Assembly (NCBI GenBank): GCA_029204225.1
Contig: CM055111.1
Span: 31,024,674-31,088,673, forward strand
Length of the DNA: 64,000 bases
Source of the DNA: Diphasiastrum complanatum
Lineage: Eukaryota; Streptophyta; Lycopodiopsida; Lycopodiales; Lycopodiaceae
Direction of reading: 5' to 3'
Shown: positions 58,558 through 64,000 of the stretch, piece by piece
Position numbering within the stretch: position 1 is the first letter of the stretch
Layout of the letters: every line of letters begins with the position of its first letter
Notes under the pieces: generated by a model
The model's database searches: none
What the model was told of the DNA's origin: nothing
The model's input: only the letters and a program-made list of their open reading frames with translations
Program-made: the position numbers and the translations under genes

Positions 58558-59351
58558 TGATAAAAATTTCCAAAATTCACACGTGTGGGGAATGTCCACA
58601 AGTATGATTGATCTTGATTAAGCTTTGTGATTAGCACAGTAACCTCGTTCTAGATTGTTTAGCAAGATCTAGTTCAGAAGAAATGGCTTAACCACAATCT
58701 AGCATGCTAAGCATCAGATTATGATAGCAATGAATCAAAGAATGAGCAAAAGTACAAGATTTCAATGTATTAGAATTAGCTTCAACACGAGTTAGAGAGA
58801 GAAAGCTAGAGAGATAACAAGCAAAATAGTTTAGATCCAAAATGGCATGAGGTAGCTACAAAACTTTGGTCCATCATTAATTGTGAGGAGAGCTACACAT
58901 ATTTATGGAGTTTGAGGTAGCTCGAGGTAGAACCACATCTATCCATTCCAAAATGACAACTAAAGTGACATCTAGAGTCTACGTGACATTTGTCACTTGC
59001 CATGCATGAAATTCTACCAACTTTTTACATGTGTACTAGCTCTAACTAACAAAGTACAAATCATCATGCATGTGTCCATTACACTTTGTGCATGCCTTGC
59101 ATGTCACTATGGATCACTTACAATTAATGCATGTGAATTGCCACGAGTTTCTACAAGCATGACTTTGTCAATTCTATGTCTACAGACTATATGCAAGTTG
59201 TATTCTTCAATCTAGACTTTACATAACCATGTAGCTCGAGTTCTATGTAGGCCAAACTTGGCATTTTGCATTTATGAGCTACATACTTGCATGGTACAAC
59301 ATTTGTAGCAAGCCAAGAAATCAATATGGAATTGTTTTTCCAATTTTAACA
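58558..59351 (-). repeat. 3' LTR of element E
   Basis: About 794 bp, TGATAAAAATTTCC...TTTTAACA. It contains ATTCACACGTGTGGGG at 58575-58590. Confidence 0.85.
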
Positions 59352-59368
59352 CTCCTCCTAGAAATAAT

Positions 59369-62300
59369 CTACATTGATTTGAACATGGATCTTGGTATAA
59401 CTCCAAGATTGGCTCTATGCTTGATGAAGGAACTTTTGCTCAAAGGCTTGGTGAGCATATCAGCAATGCAAGATGATGTGTCGATGTGCTCCAAATTGAT
59501 TTCCTTTCCAATGAGCTTCTCTCTCACAAAGTGATGTTTCGATATGCTTGCTCCTTGCATGGAATATCGGGTTGTTGGCAAGGTCTTGGGCTGAAATGTT
59601 GTCACACATGATCATAGGTAGATCCTCTTCCAAGATTATCTTTAGTTCCACTAGTAACCTCTTGATCCAAAGCACTTCCTTTGTTGTTGTAGTGAGTGCC
59701 TTGTACTCAGCTTCACATGATGAGAGTGATACAGTATCTTGCTTTTTGGAAAGCCAAGACATCAAATTTCCTCCAAGATAAATGACATAAGCACTTGTAG
59801 ATTTTCGATCTGCTCTATCACTTGCAAAATCCAAGCCAGAATAACCAATAATAGAAAGATCTTACTTTTATACAATAAACCAAAATCAAAAGTTGAATAT
59901 ATATATCTAAGCACTCTCTTGGCCATTTTCCAATGATAGATAGTAGGATTTTGCATAGCCTGGCTCAACTTATGAACACTAAAGCTTATGTCAGGTCTAG
60001 TTATTGTGAGCCAAATTAAGGAGCCTATAAGACTTCTAAAAATTGTGATGTCCACGAAGGATCTTTCATCACCTTTGTTAGAATCCTTTACATTTTGCTC
60101 CATAGGTGTTTCTATACTCTTACAATTCAACATATTGGACTTCTTTAACATTGAAAGAGCATACTTGGATTGACATACAAAAGCTTTATCTTAAAAAAAA
60201 TCAATCTCTAATCCTAGAATATAGTGAATTTTTCCAAGATCTTGCATCTTGAACTCTTTTCCAAGTGCAATCTTGGTTTCCTCAACTAACTTGATACTAC
60301 TTCCTGTCAGAATGATATCATCAACATAACTAAGAAGAATGACAATATCTTTATCAAAAAACTTGACATATAAGGAAGGATCATAGTTACTAAGATTATA
60401 TCCTAGTGACTCAAGAAAGGTGTTAAGTCGAGAATACCATGACCTTGGAGCTTGCTTCAATCCATATAAACTTTTGAAGAGCAAGCAAACTTTTTCTTTA
60501 TCATGGATGAACCCAATAGGCTGATCCATATAAATCTCTTCTTCTAGATACCCATTTAGAAATGCATTAGAGACATCTAGTTGAAGAACTTGCCAATTGA
60601 AGAAACAAGCAAGAGAAATTATGATTCTAATTGATACCATCTTTGCAACTGGGGCAAAGGTCTCCTCATAATCAAGTCCATAAACTTGAGCAAAACCTTT
60701 AGCACAAGCCTAGCCTTGTACTTGTTGATTCTGCCATCTTGATTATACTTGACTCGAAAAATCCACTTGCAACCAATGATGTGCTTGTTGGATGGAAGAT
60801 CCACAAGCTCCCATGTCTTATTGGCCATCAAAGCTTCATATTTCTCCTTCATGGCAAGGTACCATTCCTTCGAGTTGAGTGCATCATATACATCCTTCGG
60901 CTCCTCATGAGAAATAAAATAGGATAATTAGTGGAGTTGATTTCCACTTGCTTGCCTCTATCTTCATAGGTAAGCCTTCTAGGCTCGGATCTTTCTCTTT
61001 GAGATCTCCTTGGTGAAAAGATTTGAGGTGACTCCTCCTCAATTCTCGGCCCCATCTCTCTATGATAATCTTCAAGGGTGATGATTAGAGTATCTTTGTG
61101 AGAATCTTTGAACTTGGCTTCCTCAAGAGTGTATTATTGATCTTCATGGAATATAACATCCCTACTCTCAATTGTAGTTGAGGTAGAGGGAACATAGATT
61201 CTGTAAGCTTTCTTGTTGGATGCATATCCAACCATGATCCCTTTAATAAAATTAGGATCATCTCTTTTCCTTGTTTCCAAGGGCACATTAACAAAGCAAG
61301 CACAACCAAAAACTCTAAGGTGATCTACCTTAGGTTTCTTCTTAAAAAGACTTCAAAAGATGATTTTCCAACAAGTGCATTGTGAGGTAATCTATTGCAC
61401 AAATAGTTTGCACAAATTTATAGCTTCACCCCAATAATCAATAGACAAAGAAGCTGCTACTCGAATTGCTTTAGCACATTCACATAAGGATCTATTTTTC
61501 CTCTCAGCTACTCCATTTTGAAATGGAGAATAAGCACAAGAAAACTCTCTATTTATTCCTTCACCTTCATAGTATTCATGAAACTTTTTGGAGATGTATT
61601 CACCTCCTCCATGACATCTTAAAGCTTTAACTTTAAAAGAAAACTGTTTCTCAACATAAGCTTTGAAGATTAGGAAGTGATAAAAAATCACTGCTTTTGA
61701 AGAAAGTAGATACAACCAAATATATCTAGTAAAGTCATCAATAAAGGTGACAAAACATGTTGCACCACCAATACTTTTAGAAGAGAAAAAATGTACATCT
61801 GAGTATATAAGCTCCAAAGGATGACTAGTCTTTATAAAAGCCTTCTGATATGGATTTCTGTGTGACTTTGCAATGGCACAAGCCTCACAAGGCTTGAAAT
61901 CTTTAGAAAGAGATTTTGGAAGACCAGTAGCCTTCACCTTCTTAACCATAGAAGACATAGATTTAAAGTTAGGATGACCCAACCTTTTATGCCATAGCTC
62001 CTCCTTAGATAACAAAGCAACTTCATAAAGGTTTGCATTCTCATAAGAATTTAACTTAAAAATTCCACCACATCTAGATCCATCAACAAGGATCTCATCT
62101 TTTCTCTTGATAAAACAAGTATTGCAGTTGAACTTTACATCACAACCATTATCAAGCAACTTTCCCACACTAATTAAGTTCTTTGTGAGTTTTGGAATGA
62201 AAAGAACATTAGAAAGTGCAAGAACTTTTGAAGAAGCAAGTTTCAATAGAATGTTGCCAATTCCTTCTATTGGGCACTCATAATCATTAGCTATGTAAAT

Positions 62301-63061
62301 AGATCTCTTGAGTCTTTTGAAAGGTAAGCTTGAGTCAAATGACTCCTTTGAACAGCACATATGTAAAGAGGCTCCACTGTCTATGTACCAAACTCCATCT
62401 TTCTTGAAAGGTGATGAAGAAAAACTGGACACCATAAGTGATCCTTCTCCATCACTTGCCATATAATCCTCTTCAATCTCTTTGGAGAGATTAGCTTGCT
62501 TGAGTTGGTTTTTCTTCTTGAAGCAATTAGCTTGAGAGAACTGGTTCTTACTCCTTCCTTTCTGCTTGCCTTTGAAAAAGAGGGCTTTGTCACCTCCACC
62601 ATGCTCGAATTTGTTCATCCTGGAGAGTTTATAGCTTTGTCTAGATTGTTCAGAAATAAGAATTCCTTGGAGAGTTTCTAGATTAGGCAACTCCTCTTTA
62701 ATAGCAAAATACTGAACAAGATTATCATAGTCATCTCTCAAGCCATTCAGTATGACTTGAACTAGCTCATCTTGGCGAATAGTAACACCAACACAGGAAA
62801 GCTCTCTATGTAAATCTTTAACTCTCAGAACATAGTTAGATGCACTCTCTTCACTTCTTTGGAAACTTTGGAAATCTGATTCCTAAGAGTGAGCATTCTA
62901 GAAGTATTCTTTGCTTCATAGATGGTCTTTAGTGCATCCCAAGCTTCTTTGGCTGTAGTGCAAGATCCTATCTCTCTCAAAATTTCATTAGATACATTCA
63001 TCTTAATGAAATGTAGAGCCATTCTAGCTCTTTTCTTATACTTAAGAATTTCAGCCTGTAA
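59369..63061 (-). pseudogene. Ty1/copia Gag-Pol of element E, broken
   Basis: Minus-strand order: Gag (63022-62825, FIKMNVSNEILREIGSC); Gag end, protease DSGASLHM, pre-integrase LWHKRLGHPNFKSM with CEAC, and integrase core with GGGEYISKKF and NGVAERKNRS in one 449-codon frame (62741-61392); linker (61309-60849); reverse transcriptase (60852-60191), with CKWIFRVKYNQDG, LQLDVSNAFLNGYLEE and YVDD; and RNase H (60151-59369), with SSCEAEYKAL and CIADMLTKPLSK. A normal Cys-His knuckle is not visible (only CFKKKNQLKQAN). Frame changes occur near 61390, 60700, 60190, 59850 and 59500. It would not make a working polyprotein. Confidence 0.92.
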
Positions 63062-63549
63062 TGCATCAAAAGAAAATACAATTGACTCTCAGAAGGCTCA
63101 AAAGGTGTTCATTACTTCAAACTCAGTCTTAATCTTCAGTTTCTTGTGTAGGATGCTCAAAACAATGGATTCAGAAACAATCAAGATTGAATCAAATCAA
63201 AATGTTGTCACTTGGATTTTGGACCTATCCCTATCCTCTTTAAGAGCTTATAACTCTTGCTAGACACATAAGATTGATTTGGTTTTAATTTCTATGGAAA
63301 GTACAAATCATAAGCTTTTTATTAAGCTATAACACTACTATCTTTGGATCTAAGCAAGGAGAACAAAAGGATTGAAAATCTCTGATTTTCACACGTGCGG
63401 AATTCCAGAATTCCGAACTACCACTTTTCAGGTCTAAAAATTTAGTTCCAATCCGATTTGATTTAAATACACTTCAGAGAAAGGTGGGAAAAAGTGCCAA
63501 ACTACTTTTTTGCTTGATTTAGCTCTCAGTTTCTTGTACAATTAATTTG
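63062..63549 (-). other. Gag N-terminus remnant and leader of element E
   Basis: No clear frame remains. A decayed version of the palindromic box, TTTTCACACGTGCGG, lies at 63387-63400. The primer-binding site follows. Confidence 0.55.
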
Positions 63550-63561
63550 GCTCTGATACCA
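63550..63561 (-). promoter_or_regulatory. Primer-binding site of element E
   Basis: A perfect GCTCTGATACCA, directly adjoining TGACAAAAATTTCC of the LTR. Confidence 0.94.
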
Positions 63562-64000
63562 TGACAAAAATTTCCAAAATTCACATGTGTGGGAAATGTC
63601 CACAAGTATGATTGACCTTGATTAAGCCTTGTGATTAGCACAGTAACCTGATTCTAAATTGTTTAGCAAGATCTAGTTTAGAAGAAATGGCTTAACCACA
63701 ATCTAGCATGCTAAGCATCAGATTATGATAGCAATGAATCAAAGAATGAACAAAAGTACAAGATTTCAATGTATTAGCATTAGCTTCAACACGAGTTAGA
63801 GAGATAACAAGCAAAATAGTTTAGATCCAAAATGGCATGAGGTAGAGACAAAACTTTGGTTCTTCATCTTTAATTGTGAGGAGAGCTACACATATCTATG
63901 GAGTTTGAGGTAGCTCGAGGCAGAACCACATCTATCCATTCCAAAATGACAACTAAAGTGACATCTAGAGTCTATGTGACATTTGTCACTTGCCATGCAT
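63562..64000 (-). repeat. 5' LTR of element E, truncated by window edge
   Basis: Aligns with 58558-59000 of the other LTR and lacks one 12-bp GAGAGAAAGCTA-like segment present there. Its first bases are TGACAA against TGATAA in the left copy. Confidence 0.88.

Larger units (their letters stand above)
58558..64000 (-). mobile_element. Ty1/copia element E, right end outside window
   Basis: Left (3') LTR at 58558-59351 and right (5') LTR from 63562 to beyond the window. Primer-binding site at 63550-63561; polypurine tract CTAGGAGGAG on the minus strand at 59352-59361. All copia domains are recognisable but broken. The visible LTR parts differ at about a dozen positions plus a 12-bp indel over some 430 bp, so it is older than A and B. 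If complete, the right LTR would end near 64350. Confidence 0.9.

Overview
The window reads as repeat-dense nuclear DNA of a land plant. The evidence is plant-type Ty1/copia and Ty3/gypsy retrotransposons primed by initiator-Met tRNA, a plant-style F-box/kelch remnant, a plant SIN3-like (SNL) co-repressor remnant, AT-rich spacers and long AG/CT microsatellites. The F-box type and the transposase-like family at the left end made me think of a seed-free plant such as a fern, lycophyte or bryophyte, but this is only an impression. I see no intact host gene, no rRNA and no confident tRNA gene.

Layout. 0-5.3 kb: a decayed DNA-transposon-like gene, part of it also present as a 374-bp inverted copy, abutting a broken gypsy gag-pol. 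5.3-9.3 kb: an LTR-like stretch, a gypsy fragment (-), a GC-rich patch and a copia gag-protease remnant (-) with a tandem-repeated flank. 9.3-14.2 kb: mostly unassigned, with an 18-residue coding tandem repeat, exon-like remnants at 11.2-12.7 kb and a GGT/AG microsatellite. 14.2-18.6 kb: copia element H (-), a gypsy integrase fragment (-) and an AG microsatellite. 18.9-25.2 kb: element A, a complete copia element with 862-bp LTRs, a perfect 5-bp target duplication and one uninterrupted 1326-residue polyprotein. 25.2-28.1 kb: leader and LTR of another element (K), and plus-strand copia ends. 28.1-36.4 kb: copia element C (-), split by element B, a same-family but decayed relative of A. 36.4-39.8 kb: AT-rich, no gene seen. 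39.8-42.4 kb: F-box remnant, then copia fragment, then SIN3-like remnant, then a tRNA-derived SINE-like sequence. 42.4-47 kb: CT microsatellite, degenerate repeats and an unidentified exon-like gene with a coiled coil. 47-50.4 kb: copia remnants I, J and M (-). 51-52.9 kb: a copia fragment joined to a gypsy integrase end (+). 52.9-58.5 kb: element D, probably non-autonomous, with Gag/protease relics and non-copia open frames. 58.6-64 kb: copia element E (-), whose 5' LTR is cut by the window edge.

How the parts relate. The main story is nested retrotransposition: B in C, A in a site beside K's leader, D in a gypsy LTR with E just beyond it, and J in a copia linker. Only A looks capable of encoding all the proteins for its own transposition. 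Several copia LTR families that otherwise look different share a palindromic box centred on ACACGTGT. This is the most interesting regulatory signal here.
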